Part shown: one piece after another, positions 45,288 through 55,371 of the stretch
Layout: the number at the start of each line of letters is the position of its first letter
How positions within the stretch are numbered: position 1 is the stretch's first letter
Source of the DNA: DGNJ01 sp002388905
Lineage (GTDB): Bacteria > Pseudomonadota > Gammaproteobacteria > Pseudomonadales > Porticoccaceae
Assembly: GCA_036843405.1 (NCBI GenBank)
Contig: DAITSJ010000003.1
Coordinates: forward strand, 124,001 to 188,000
Direction of reading: 5' to 3'
Length of the DNA: 64,000 nt
Program-made: the position numbers and the translations under genes
Notes under the pieces: generated by a model
Databases searched by the model: none
What the model was told of the DNA's origin: nothing
The model's input: only the letters and a program-made list of their open reading frames with translations

Positions 45288-45687
45288 AAAACCAGGACAC
45301 AACCTCACCAATCCCGATCTGTGGATTCGATTGGTGTACATGCTGATCTTCGGGCTCCTTCTCTGGGTGGCGCGACTGGTGATCGGGGTCGTGACCCTGC
45401 TGCAGTTCCTGATGGTGCTGTTCACGGGCGGCGACAACGCCAACCTGCGCAATCTCGGCCAGGGTGTTGCCCGCTGGAGTCTGCATGCGTATCTCTTCCT
45501 GACCTTCAACACAGAGAGCAAGCCGTTTCCCTTTGACGACTGGCCGGAGATCGAGGAAGCGGACTCCACCTGGCAGAGGGGAACAGGCAAGAACGCTGAA
45601 AGGGCCGACCTCTCCGTCAGCGACGACGAGGATGTGCCATCGTTCACCGGGGGAGGTCCGCGGGAAGGGGAAAGCGATCGTCGCTAG
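45280..45687 (+). CDS. DUF4389-family small membrane protein
   Basis: 135 residues of unknown function. Two hydrophobic segments (about 17-35 and 38-48, joined by RLVIGVVTLLQFL) are followed by NLGQGVARWSLHAYLFLTFNTESKPFPF, a recognisable DUF4389 block. The tail is acidic and likely disordered (SVSDDEDVPS). ATG 45280 overlaps the end of gpsA by 8 bases and GGGAGA precedes it, so the two are translationally coupled. A link to the membrane or lipid metabolism is suggested only by that. Confidence 0.78.
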   Translation: MAEKPGHNLTNPDLWIRLVYMLIFGLLLWVARLVIGVVTLLQFLMVLFTGGDNANLRNLGQGVARWSLHAYLFLTFNTESKPFPFDDWPEIEEADSTWQRGTGKNAERADLSVSDDEDVPSFTGGGPREGESDRR

Positions 45688-45702
45688 CCGACGCGACTGA
45701 CC

Positions 45703-46164
45703 ATGCAGTTATACCTGATGCGCCATGGCGAGGCAGGTCCCGCCACGCGCGATGCCGAACGCCGGTTAACGGACCGGGGCAGGGATGACGTGGCCCAGGT
45801 ACTGCGCGCATCGCGTCCTCGTCTGGATACACCCGAGGCCGTCCTTTGCAGCCCTCTCGCCCGTGCCCGGCAAACGGCGGCCATTGCCCTGCGGGAACTG
45901 GGTGGCCATGCCGATCTTCTGGTTACTCCGGCCCTGATGCCGGAAAGTTCGCCTCACGTGGTCGTCGATTTACTGGACGACCGGGTCGGGCCGGTAATGC
46001 TGGTTGGTCATCAGCCCCTGATGGGGCGCCTGCTGGCCTGGCTCACCGATCATCCGGAACTGGCAGGCGGTTTCGCCACCGCCGGCCTGGCGGTACTGGA
46101 GCTTGTCGCTCCCGGCAGGGGCTGCGGCACATTGATCTGGCAAATGGACCCAGCAAGTTTGTGA
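45703..46164 (+). CDS. sixA: Phosphohistidine phosphatase SixA
   Basis: 153 residues of the histidine phosphatase superfamily. LMRHGEA near the start holds the catalytic RHG, and VGHQPLMG holds the second His. SixA dephosphorylates histidine-phosphotransfer proteins (ArcB in E. coli). The length matches. Start ATG lies 15 bases after the previous stop. It converges on folE. Confidence 0.9.
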   Translation: MQLYLMRHGEAGPATRDAERRLTDRGRDDVAQVLRASRPRLDTPEAVLCSPLARARQTAAIALRELGGHADLLVTPALMPESSPHVVVDLLDDRVGPVMLVGHQPLMGRLLAWLTDHPELAGGFATAGLAVLELVAPGRGCGTLIWQMDPASL

Positions 46165-46207
46165 ACAAGCTGATTGGCATCACTCGCCGGCAGGGTTAAA
46201 GGCAGGA

Positions 46208-46768
46208 TCAGCGGATCAGGGAAAGCAACTCTTCCCGCGTGGCCTGGTTGGTGCGGAAGGCGCCGAGCATTGCGGAGGTCTTCATCACTGAGTTCTGTTT
46301 CTCCACACCCCGCATCATCATGCACATGTGCTGGGCCTCGATAATCACACCCACGCCCAGGGCATCGGTCACTTCCTCGATGGTATTGGCGATCTGCATG
46401 ACCAGGTTTTCCTGAATCTGGAGACGCCGGGCAAACATGTCGACAATCCGGGCCACCTTGGACAGGCCCAGCACCTGCCCGTTGGGCAGGTAGCCGACAT
46501 GGCATTTGCCGACAAATGGCAGCAGGTGGTGCTCGCACAGGGAGTAGAGTTCGATGTCCTTGACGATCACCATTTCGCTGGAATCGCTGGGAAAGAGGGC
46601 ATTGTTAATGACCGTGTCGAGGTCCTGACGATAGCCTTTGGTAATAAAATTGAAAGCCTTCGCGGCGCGCTCGGGAGTCCCGGTCAGCCCGGGTCGGGCC
46701 AGGTCCTCGCCAACGGATTCGATAATGGTGGCGAAGGCCTCTTTCATTGCGTTTTCCTGTTCTGTCAT
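46208..46768 (-). CDS. folE: GTP cyclohydrolase I
   Basis: 186 residues from the start at 46768 (MTEQENAMKEAF). First step of tetrahydrofolate synthesis: GTP to 7,8-dihydroneopterin triphosphate. Zinc ligands are visible in SLCEHHLLPFVGKCHVGYLP and MCMMMRGV, together with GLSKVARIVDMFARRLQ. An upstream ATG at 46846 would add 26 residues that do not resemble the family. It is divergent from prmB. Confidence 0.95.
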   Translation of the reverse strand: MTEQENAMKEAFATIIESVGEDLARPGLTGTPERAAKAFNFITKGYRQDLDTVINNALFPSDSSEMVIVKDIELYSLCEHHLLPFVGKCHVGYLPNGQVLGLSKVARIVDMFARRLQIQENLVMQIANTIEEVTDALGVGVIIEAQHMCMMMRGVEKQNSVMKTSAMLGAFRTNQATREELLSLIR

Positions 46769-46863
46769 GGTTTTGGCGATTCCTGATTTCGACGCTGGAC
46801 GGCGGCGGTGCAGACGATTTGCCACTGCCGCGGTTACAATGGGCATTTTACACGGATAATCCC

Positions 46864-47781
46864 ATGGATCACCAACAAGAGGCTCTGGAGCAGCTGGTCA
46901 CGGTGCGGGACTTTCTCCGCTGGGGCGTAAGCCGGTTCAACGATCACGGCCTGTGGTATGGCCACGGGACCGATAATGCCTGGGACGAGGCCCTGCTGCT
47001 GGTAATGCACGCCCTGCATCTGCCGCCAGAGGGAGACGCCCGTTTTCTGGACGCCCGCCTGACCACCATGGAGAAACGCGATGTGCTGCGTTATCTCGAG
47101 CGGCGCATCACCGAACGCGTGCCCGCGGCCTACCTCACCGGCCGTGCCTGGTTCGCCGGACTGGAATTCCACGTGGATGAGCGCGTTCTTATCCCCCGCT
47201 CACCTTTCGCCGAGCTGATTGAAAAAGGGCTGGAGCCCTGGTTGGCAGACGCACCGTCCACCATTCTCGATCTGTGCTGCGGAAGCGGCTGTATCGGCAT
47301 TGCCTGCGCCTATGCCTTCCCCGATGCGCGGGTGGATCTCAGCGATATATCCGGCGAGGCCCTTGCGGTGGCCGAGGAAAATATCGCCTTGCACGGGGTC
47401 GGTGACCGGGTAAGGGCTTTGCAGTCGGATCTGTTTGCTGGCCTCGCCGGCGAGCGTTACGACGTTATAATAAGCAACCCGCCCTATGTGGACGAAGCCG
47501 ATTTGCGCGCGATGCCTGCGGAATATCACCATGAACCGGCACTGGCGCTGGCGTCCGGCGGTGACGGCCTGGATTTTACCCGCCGGCTTTTGGTTGAGGC
47601 GGCTGAGTTTCTGACGGACCAGGGCGTATTGATGGTGGAGGTGGGCAATTCGGCGTCGGCCCTGGAAGCGGCGTTTCCCGACATTCCTTTTACCTGGGCA
47701 GCGTTCGAACACGGCGGCGACGGCATTTTTATCCTGACGCGGGACGAGTTGGTTGCGCACCGGGAATCTTTTGTAAAATAG
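46864..47781 (+). CDS. prmB: Ribosomal protein uL3 glutamine methyltransferase PrmB
   Basis: 305 residues. S-adenosylmethionine-dependent N5-glutamine methyltransferase. TILDLCCGSGCIGIACA is the cofactor motif; DVIISNPPYVDEADL is the catalytic NPPY. The N-terminal helical domain is of PrmB type rather than PrmC, and the gene lies next to aroC as in E. coli. ATG 46864 begins the helical domain; a longer frame from 46747 would add 39 unlike residues. Confidence 0.92.
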   Translation: MDHQQEALEQLVTVRDFLRWGVSRFNDHGLWYGHGTDNAWDEALLLVMHALHLPPEGDARFLDARLTTMEKRDVLRYLERRITERVPAAYLTGRAWFAGLEFHVDERVLIPRSPFAELIEKGLEPWLADAPSTILDLCCGSGCIGIACAYAFPDARVDLSDISGEALAVAEENIALHGVGDRVRALQSDLFAGLAGERYDVIISNPPYVDEADLRAMPAEYHHEPALALASGGDGLDFTRRLLVEAAEFLTDQGVLMVEVGNSASALEAAFPDIPFTWAAFEHGGDGIFILTRDELVAHRESFVK

Positions 47782-47800
47782 TATTTTTGGGGAGCAACCG

Positions 47801-48880
47801 GTGTCCGGCAATACCTTTGGCAAGCTTTTCACTGTTACCACATTTGGCGAGAGCCACGGCCCGGCTCTGGGCTGTATCGTCGACGGCTGTCCCCCCGGGA
47901 TGGCCCTGAGCGAGGGGGATCTGCAGGTGGACCTGGATCGCCGAAAGCCGGGGCAGTCGCGATACACCACCCAGCGTCGCGAAGCGGATCAGGTGCGCAT
48001 CCTGTCCGGCGTTTTCGAAGGGGTGACCACCGGTACGCCCATCGGCATGATCATCGAGAACACCGACCAGCGCTCCAAGGACTATTCAAAAATCAAGGAA
48101 CAATTCCGTCCCGCTCACGCGGATTACACCTACTGGCACAAGTACGGTATCCGCGATTACCGGGGCGGGGGGCGTTCGTCGGCCCGGGAAACCAGCACGC
48201 GCGTGGCCGCGGGAGCCGTGGCGCGGAAATACCTGCGCGAACACTACGGTGTGGAAATTTTCGGCTACCTGAGCCAGCTCGGCCCCATTGCCCTGGATTT
48301 CCGCGACCGGGATGCTATCGACAACAACGCCTTTTTCTGCGCCGACCCCGAACGGGTTCCGGAACTGGAAGAGTATATGCAGGCCCTGATCAAGGAAGGC
48401 AATTCCATCGGGGCCCGTATTTCGCTCTGTGCCACAGGCATGCCAACCGGCTGGGGCGAACCCGTTTTCGACAGGTTGGATGCCGATATCGCCCATGCCA
48501 TGATGGGTATCAATGCGGTGAAGGGCGTGGAAATCGGTGCCGGCTTCGCCGCCGTCGTACAGAAGGGTACCGAGCACCGGGATGAAATCACCCCGGCAGG
48601 TTTCAGCACCAACAATGCCGGCGGTATCCTGGGTGGCATATCCAGCGGCCAGGACCTCGCCGTTCACCTGGCGCTGAAACCCACTTCCAGCCTGCGCATT
48701 CCCGGCCAGTCCGTGGATATTCACGGCGAGCCGGTGGAAGTGGTGACCAAGGGCCGCCACGACCCCTGTGTGGGTATTCGCGCGGCGCCTATCGCGGAAG
48801 CCATGCTGGCTCTCGTCCTGATGGACCATGCGCTCCGGCACCGGGCCCAGAACGGTGAAGTCACCCGGGCGGGGAGTTAG
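47801..48880 (+). CDS. aroC: Chorismate synthase
   Basis: 359 residues. Last step of the shikimate pathway, using reduced FMN. GESHGPALGCIVDGCPPG is the N-terminal signature; DYRGGGRSSARETSTRVAAGA is the second; GISSGQDLAVHLALKPTSS the third. The start is GTG at 47801 (SGNTFGKLF). Likely cotranscribed with prmB, 19 bases upstream. Confidence 0.96.
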   Translation: MSGNTFGKLFTVTTFGESHGPALGCIVDGCPPGMALSEGDLQVDLDRRKPGQSRYTTQRREADQVRILSGVFEGVTTGTPIGMIIENTDQRSKDYSKIKEQFRPAHADYTYWHKYGIRDYRGGGRSSARETSTRVAAGAVARKYLREHYGVEIFGYLSQLGPIALDFRDRDAIDNNAFFCADPERVPELEEYMQALIKEGNSIGARISLCATGMPTGWGEPVFDRLDADIAHAMMGINAVKGVEIGAGFAAVVQKGTEHRDEITPAGFSTNNAGGILGGISSGQDLAVHLALKPTSSLRIPGQSVDIHGEPVEVVTKGRHDPCVGIRAAPIAEAMLALVLMDHALRHRAQNGEVTRAGS

Positions 48881-48928
48881 CGCTCTCCGGCCATGCATCC
48901 ATTCGGACACAGCACCCTGGGGGAAGCG

Positions 48929-49333
48929 ATGATTCGACAGCTGGCTATTCCCGTCAGGCGGCAGGGGCTCCACGACATCACGAAAAGGGTAGAGGAGGAG
49001 GCCCGGCGCGCGGGATTGAACGAGGGGTTATGCACCCTCTATATTCAGCACACATCCGCCAGTCTGCTGATTCAGGAAAACTGCGATCCCTCGGTCCGGG
49101 ACGACCTGGAAAACTGGCTTAACCGTCTGGTCCCGGAAAACGACAGCCTCTATACCCACACCACCGAGGGGCCGGACGACATGCCCGCCCATATCAAGTC
49201 GGCCCTGACCGCCGTGAGCATTTCGATCCCCTTGATTGACGGCAGTCTGGCCCTGGGGACCTGGCAGGGCATCTTCCTCTGGGAACACCGGCACCATGCC
49301 GGTAACCGCACGGTTATTATGCACCTGGCATAA
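48929..49333 (+). CDS. YjbQ family protein (UPF0047)
   Basis: 134 residues with the YjbQ fold. CTLYIQHTSASLLIQENCDPSVRDDL and GTWQGIFLWEHRHH are family signatures, holding His residues thought to form a metal or ligand site. Some members show weak thiamine-phosphate synthase activity, but the physiological role is unclear. ATG 48929 follows GGGGGAAG; an in-frame ATG at 48893 is less likely. Confidence 0.9.
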   Translation: MIRQLAIPVRRQGLHDITKRVEEEARRAGLNEGLCTLYIQHTSASLLIQENCDPSVRDDLENWLNRLVPENDSLYTHTTEGPDDMPAHIKSALTAVSISIPLIDGSLALGTWQGIFLWEHRHHAGNRTVIMHLA

Positions 49334-49394
49334 CGTTGCCGACTCGGGTGTTCGGCCGATGCATCCTGTCCCTGGCGCACGCCAATGCCGGTGG

Positions 49395-49742
49395 TCAGGC
49401 TGCCAGTTCCCCGTAGATGCGATCCGTCCTGGCCGCCATGATAAAGTCGTTCTTGTGCAGGCCATCGATGGCGTGGGTCCACCAGTGCACCGTCACCTTG
49501 CCCCAGACGGTGATCAGTGTCGGGTGGTGCCCCTCCTCATCGGCCATCTCGCCGACGTTCACCGTAAACCGCAGGGCGTTGGCGAAATCCTTGAACTTGT
49601 AGGTGCGCACCAGGTGGTCCACGCCTTCGAATGTCCTGATTTCCCAGTCGGGCACTTTCTTGAGTAGTTCTTCGGCCTCCGGCCCGGTGACCGGTGAAGC
49701 ATCGGAACGGCAGGTAGTACATTGCTCCTGGGCAAGCGTCAT
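49395..49742 (-). CDS. phhB: Pterin-4a-carbinolamine dehydratase
   Basis: 115 residues. Recycles the pterin cofactor of aromatic amino acid hydroxylases. The EEGHHPTL and VTVHWWTHAIDGL motifs carry the conserved His residues. No hydroxylase (phhA) is nearby. The N-terminal CTTCRSD pair is common in proteobacterial members. Folate genes (folE) lie 2.6 kb away but are not in the same unit. Confidence 0.92.
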   Translation of the reverse strand: MTLAQEQCTTCRSDASPVTGPEAEELLKKVPDWEIRTFEGVDHLVRTYKFKDFANALRFTVNVGEMADEEGHHPTLITVWGKVTVHWWTHAIDGLHKNDFIMAARTDRIYGELAA

Positions 49743-49809
49743 AATTCACCTCCTCGATAAAGAGTTCTCTCTCGCCACAAGCATAGAAGAGAACAGGCCG
49801 GTTTTGTGG

Positions 49810-50127
49810 TCAAAGGCAGTTTTTGGGCTTGTGGAGACCCGCGAGGCGGCTCAGAAGCCGGGCGGGGCTGGGAGGGAAGTGCTTCATGAGATAGATGCTG
49901 CGCCCCTTGTCGGGTCCCAGGTTCATGCCCACGAACTTGACCAGGGGCCGCATGGAGGGGGAAAACCCATAGGTTTCGTAAAACACGCGGGCCTGATAGA
50001 TCAGCTCCCAGTGCTTATCGGTGAGTTCAATACCCTCATCACGGGCCGCCCTGCGGGCAAAGACCTCCGTCCATTGCCCGGGGTCCTCGAGGAAGCCTTC
50101 TTCGTCGGTATCGAAATCCTGGTTCAT
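49810..50127 (-). CDS. tusE: Sulfurtransferase TusE (DsrC family)
   Basis: 105 residues. Accepts sulfur from TusBCD and hands it to MnmA for 2-thiouridine of tRNA. The C-terminal KPKNCL holds the reactive penultimate Cys, and RPLVKFVG is conserved. Only one Cys near the C-terminus, so TusE rather than the sulfite-reductase partner DsrC. It lies next to yccA, as in E. coli. Confidence 0.92.
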   Translation of the reverse strand: MNQDFDTDEEGFLEDPGQWTEVFARRAARDEGIELTDKHWELIYQARVFYETYGFSPSMRPLVKFVGMNLGPDKGRSIYLMKHFPPSPARLLSRLAGLHKPKNCL

Positions 50128-50135
50128 GGCGGATA

Positions 50136-50161
50136 CAAAAAGGGCGGCCCCGGGGCCGCCC
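50136..50161 (-). terminator. Terminator between yccA and tusE (minus strand)
   Basis: A perfect 20-base palindrome, GGGCGGCCCC/GGGGCCGCCC (50142-50161), has five A before it on the plus strand, so the minus strand reads stem then TTTTT. It lies 20 bases after the yccA stop and 9 bases before the tusE start. Confidence 0.82.
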
Positions 50162-50180
50162 CATGACGCGGCGGCGCCAG

Positions 50181-50834
50181 TCAGTCCTCGCTCATTCCGA
50201 TCAGGTGAAGGAGGCTGCTGAAGATATTAAAGAGCATCACGTACAGCAGCACCGTCGCGGAAATGTAGTTGCGCTCGCCGCCGTGGATGATCTGGCTGGT
50301 CTGCCACATGATAAGGCCGGAGGCCACCACCAGGAACATGCAGGAAATCACCAGCGAGAGGCCCTGGATCTGGAGGAAGACGTTGGCGATGGCCGCCACG
50401 AAGGCCACTATCATGCCGGTCATCAGGAAACCGGTCATGAAGTTGAGGTTTTTCCGGGTGGTAAGCACATAGGCAGAGCAGGCGAAGAAAATCAGCGCGG
50501 TGCCGCCCAGGGCCGTAAAGATGAGTTCCGAGCCCGAGGTTTTCAGGTAATAGCTGAGAATCGGGCCCAGGGTAAAGCCCAGCCAGCCGGTCAGGGCAAA
50601 TACCCAGACCAGGCCCATGCCGCTATTTTTGTTTTTCTCCGTCAACCAGAGGAAGAGGAAATAGGGGAGCAGCGTCCACAGGCCCAGGTAGGGGGCGTTC
50701 ACCGCCATGGCGATACCGGCCGTGAGGGCGCTGAAAAGGATGGTCATCGCCAGCAGCGCGTAGGTGTTACGCAATACCTTGCTGACCTCGGGGGAAAGGG
50801 TTGTCGAGGTCACGGCATTTTGAAGGTCTGCCAT
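50181..50834 (-). CDS. yccA: Bax inhibitor-1/YccA family membrane protein
   Basis: 217 residues, seven hydrophobic helices and no signal peptide. VLRNTYALLAMTILFSALTAGIAMAV opens the family, and the last helix (VLLYVMLFNIFSSLLHLIGM) has the usual C-terminal pattern. In E. coli YccA modulates FtsH proteolysis. Its neighbour tusE on the same strand is also found beside yccA in E. coli; the strong hairpin between them suggests separate transcripts. Confidence 0.9.
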   Translation of the reverse strand: MADLQNAVTSTTLSPEVSKVLRNTYALLAMTILFSALTAGIAMAVNAPYLGLWTLLPYFLFLWLTEKNKNSGMGLVWVFALTGWLGFTLGPILSYYLKTSGSELIFTALGGTALIFFACSAYVLTTRKNLNFMTGFLMTGMIVAFVAAIANVFLQIQGLSLVISCMFLVVASGLIMWQTSQIIHGGERNYISATVLLYVMLFNIFSSLLHLIGMSED

Positions 50835-50980
50835 GTTCTGTGTACTCCGTTATCGCAAATTTACATGGTCAATATACTGGATATCGGCGGCAAATCAAGC
50901 GGATCCGTGCACCTTGCGGTTGGCTTGAAAGCGCCCCGCCGGTAAACTTCTCTGCCACCCCATAACCCGAGAAAGAGACG

Positions 50981-51499
50981 ATGACGGAATCCCGAGAGGT
51001 ACCTACAATCAACATGGAGCGATTCCTGACCCTGGCTGTGCAGATGCTGGACAGTTACTTTTTCAAGGAGCACAAGGAAAAGGCGCGAAAACTTTTCAAG
51101 GAGATCGATACGGGGCAGGCGGTCCGGGTGGGGACGCTCAACCTCGAACAGGATCGGAAAGCCAGTGTGGCTCTCAAGCTGGCTCTGGACCACTCGGAGT
51201 ACCGGGGACATTTAACGTTCCACCGTTTTCGCCAGGGGCTGGACACGATGTTGAAAAACATCGCCGGCCACATCCGCCGCAAGCAGGATCTGAATGTTTT
51301 CAACAGCGAAGAAACGGGTGAAGTCCTGTTCAATATTCCCGGACTGGTGGAAGAGCACGGCACCGTCAATATCCTGGTTCTCGGCCTCCAGGCACTGCAG
51401 GGCACCATTGTCGTCAAGCTGCAGTTTCTCGATCCCGCCCAGTTCCAAAAAGAGGCCGAAAGCGATGCCGCCGCCGGTAGTGACGATGCCGGCAATTGA
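50981..51499 (+). CDS. Unknown cytosolic protein
   Basis: 172 residues, not recognised. No signal peptide or membrane helix. The N-terminal half is helical and basic (FFKEHKEKARKLFKEI), then a mixed middle with FRQGLDTMLKNIAGHIRRKQDLN, and an acidic, alanine-rich tail. A segment VNILVLGLQALQGTIVVKLQFLDP looks like buried beta strands. GAGAAAGAGA precedes the ATG. It stands alone between yccA and the UmuD-like gene. Confidence 0.6.
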   Translation: MTESREVPTINMERFLTLAVQMLDSYFFKEHKEKARKLFKEIDTGQAVRVGTLNLEQDRKASVALKLALDHSEYRGHLTFHRFRQGLDTMLKNIAGHIRRKQDLNVFNSEETGEVLFNIPGLVEEHGTVNILVLGLQALQGTIVVKLQFLDPAQFQKEAESDAAAGSDDAGN

Positions 51500-51579
51500 G
51501 AGCTATACGCAAGAAAAACAGAAGAAAAGCCTCATTAAGCCCTCCGGGATTTGATAATCATGGCCCTTAATAATTCCTA

Positions 51580-51975
51580 TTAAACAGTGGAATACGTGGG
51601 TTTTCTAATGTATTTTATCGATTTTCGGCCGTCAATTTTGTAAACGGGCCGTCCGGCAAGAGGGCGCATCGGTAACCTTTGACCTGCTTCCGTTCCCGAT
51701 CGACGGCAAAGGGTGCCGTCGGCGGCCAACGCCAGCGCGTCCTCCGTGTCGCTGGCCGAGCGATCCACCAGTACCAGATCGCCCCCGCGAATACCGATAA
51801 ATGCCAGGGAGTCATCTCCCGCCCGGGCCAGCAATGTCGCTCCCGGTCGCAGTACCCGATAACAGCCCAGGCTGAGAGCGTCATTATGGCGTGGCCTGGC
51901 CGCAAGCGACTTCTGCCTGGCGCTGTCCTGGGCCATTGGCAGGGGCAGTTCTTCCTGTGCCATCTCTGTATTCAT
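51580..51975 (-). CDS. UmuD-like (S24/LexA-fold) protein lacking cleavage site and catalytic Lys
   Basis: 131 residues. The core PGATLLARAGDDSLAF-GIRGGDLVLVDRS-ADG--CRR-LPM lines up with UmuD (PSATYFVKASGDSM, GDLLIVD, AAVDG, LIPM). The catalytic Ser is kept (Ser56), but the Lys position is Arg (Arg92). The N-terminal arm has no Cys-Gly or Ala-Gly cleavage site. So it should not self-cleave. A good ribosome site (GGGAG) precedes the ATG, and a LexA-box-like sequence lies 41-59 bases upstream. No umuC follows; the next gene converges. The family assignment is by eye. Confidence 0.6.
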   Translation of the reverse strand: MNTEMAQEELPLPMAQDSARQKSLAARPRHNDALSLGCYRVLRPGATLLARAGDDSLAFIGIRGGDLVLVDRSASDTEDALALAADGTLCRRSGTEAGQRLPMRPLAGRPVYKIDGRKSIKYIRKPTYSTV

Positions 51976-52015
51976 GAAAATTCTCCCACCGGTCCGGATT
52001 GCCTGGAATCAGATG

Positions 52016-52034
52016 ACTGTATATCCAACCAGTA
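52016..52034 (-). promoter_or_regulatory. LexA (SOS) box-like operator of the UmuD-like gene
   Basis: ACTGTATATCCAACCAGTA contains CTG-N10-CAG with the TATAT half typical of LexA sites. Read on the minus strand it overlaps a possible -10 (TATACA, with ATGACG 17 bases upstream). The centre of the palindrome is imperfect, so affinity may be moderate. Confidence 0.62.
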
Positions 52035-52068
52035 CTCTAGCGTCATGGAATCCACTTGTAAACCGGCT

Positions 52069-52096
52069 TTGACGTGACCGCCCGAGCCACTATAAT
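52069..52096 (+). promoter_or_regulatory. Promoter of the thi operon
   Basis: TTGACG (52069-52074), a 16-base spacer and a perfect TATAAT (52091-52096) lead straight into the TPP riboswitch, whose first stem begins at 52104. Confidence 0.85.
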
Positions 52097-52103
52097 CGAC
52101 GGC

Positions 52104-52190
52104 AACTCTCGGGGAGTCCATTGAGGACTGAGATGCCAACAGGCAGACCCGTTGAACCTGATCCGGCTGGTACCGGCGTAGGGAAGAGTT
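52104..52190 (+). ncRNA. TPP riboswitch (THI element)
   Basis: Stem P1 is AACTCT (52104-52109) with AGAGTT (52185-52190). The conserved CTGAGA (52128-52133), GAACCTGAT (52154-52162) and GCGTAGGGAA (about 52176-52185) motifs are all present. Thiamine pyrophosphate binding should lower expression of the thiC operon. The following 90 bases include a CGACAA...TTGTCG pairing that may form part of the switch; no T-run terminator is visible, so control may be of translation. Confidence 0.94.
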
Positions 52191-52281
52191 CGACAATTCG
52201 CTCTGCCTTTCCTCTCGTTTGTCGTCTCCGCTCCGCGCCTGCTTCCGGCCACCGCCGCACTCAGCGCAAGGAGCACCACAC

Positions 52282-54081
<1,800 letters not shown>

Positions 54082-54082
54082 A

Positions 54083-55177
54083 GTGCATGTGGGTATAGCC
54101 GGCGCCGGTATCATGGGCCGGACCCTGGCCTTTTCGCTGCTGGAGCGAGGCCACCAGGTGACCCTGTTCGACCGGGACCCCGTGCAAGAGGGCGGTGCCG
54201 CCGCGTACGCCGCCGCCGGCATGCTCGCGCCCCTGGCCGAACTGGAATCCGCCGAGCACGATATTTACCGCCTGGGCCGGCGATCCCTGAGACTGTGGCC
54301 GGGTCTGATCGACCGGCTGGCCGCCGATGTCGATTACCATCGGCTCGGCAGCCTGGTGGTGGCCCATGGCGCCGACGGTGCCGGCTTTCGCGAATTTCAC
54401 CGCCGCCTGAGCAATCAGCTTCCGCAGCAGGAGCGGGAGAACCTGTGCCTGCTCCAGGGAGAGGCGCTGGCGCTGGAGGAACCGGATCTGGCCGATCGAT
54501 TCGGCGAAGCGCTCTGGCTCAAGGGCGAAGCCTGGCTGGATACCCGTAAACTGATGACCGCACTTGCGGATTACCTGCCTGGCAGCGGCGCCCGTTGGCA
54601 CGCGACCACACCGGTCGAGTCCCTGGCGCCGGGCGTTATCCGTACCGGGCACGAGGATCATTGTTTCGACGTGGTGGTGGACTGCCGTGGCCTGGGTGCC
54701 CGCGATGCCATTCCCGGCCTGCGGGGGGTGCGCGGCGAAATACTCTGGCTGGATGCGCCGCAAGTGCGGGTGAACCGGCCGGTACGACTGATCCATCCCC
54801 GCTACCGTCTCTACCTGGTGCCCCGGCAGGGCAATCGCTATGTGCTGGGCGCCACCCAGATCGAAAGCGACGATTCCGGCCCGGTAACAGTGCGGTCGAG
54901 TCTGGAGTTGCTGTCCGCCGCCTACAGTCTGCACGACGGCTTCAGCGAAGCCCGGGTGGTGCACATGGAGGCCAATTGCCGGCCGGCCCTGGACGACAAC
55001 CGGCCCCGGCTGATTGCCGGCGACCGGCTGTTGCGCATCAATGGCCTGTTCCGCCACGGCTACCTGCTGGCGCCGGCCCTGGCCGAGCTGGCGACGGACT
55101 GGTTGGAGAACCCCAACCCGGTCGATTCGGGCCACGATGTCCTGTTCAGTTTCGACAATGAGGAAGCCCATGATTGA
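54083..55177 (+). CDS. thiO: Glycine oxidase ThiO
   Basis: 364 residues, FAD-dependent. Supplies dehydroglycine for thiazole synthesis; used in place of ThiH, which is absent. The start HVGIAGAGIMGRTLAFSLLERGHQVTLFDRD is the FAD motif. LVPRQGNRYVLGATQIESDD and the end NGLFRHGYLLAPALAEL fit the family. GTG 54083 follows GGGAGG; in-frame extension upstream runs through thiC and is not real. Confidence 0.9.
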   Translation: MHVGIAGAGIMGRTLAFSLLERGHQVTLFDRDPVQEGGAAAYAAAGMLAPLAELESAEHDIYRLGRRSLRLWPGLIDRLAADVDYHRLGSLVVAHGADGAGFREFHRRLSNQLPQQERENLCLLQGEALALEEPDLADRFGEALWLKGEAWLDTRKLMTALADYLPGSGARWHATTPVESLAPGVIRTGHEDHCFDVVVDCRGLGARDAIPGLRGVRGEILWLDAPQVRVNRPVRLIHPRYRLYLVPRQGNRYVLGATQIESDDSGPVTVRSSLELLSAAYSLHDGFSEARVVHMEANCRPALDDNRPRLIAGDRLLRINGLFRHGYLLAPALAELATDWLENPNPVDSGHDVLFSFDNEEAHD

Positions 55178-55370
55178 AATCAGTGTCAATGGCGAAAACC
55201 TGAGCCTGGAAAAGGGCACGAGCCTGGCCGGGCTCCTGGAGCGTTTCGCCGCCCAAAAGGGGACGGTGGTGGCCATCAACGAAACCTTCGTGCCCAGGAG
55301 CGAGCACGTCCATCACCGGCTGTCGCCCGGTGACCGGGTGGAACTGCTGGCGCCCATGGAGGGTGGCTGA
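55170..55370 (+). CDS. thiS: Thiamine sulfur carrier protein ThiS
   Basis: 66 residues, ubiquitin-like fold, ending in Gly-Gly (MEGG), which ThiF adenylates and which then carries the thiocarboxylate. AINETFVPRSEH is conserved. The ATG overlaps the last codons of thiO (coupled). AGGAA precedes it. Confidence 0.94.
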   Translation: MIEISVNGENLSLEKGTSLAGLLERFAAQKGTVVAINETFVPRSEHVHHRLSPGDRVELLAPMEGG

Positions 55371-55371
55371 A

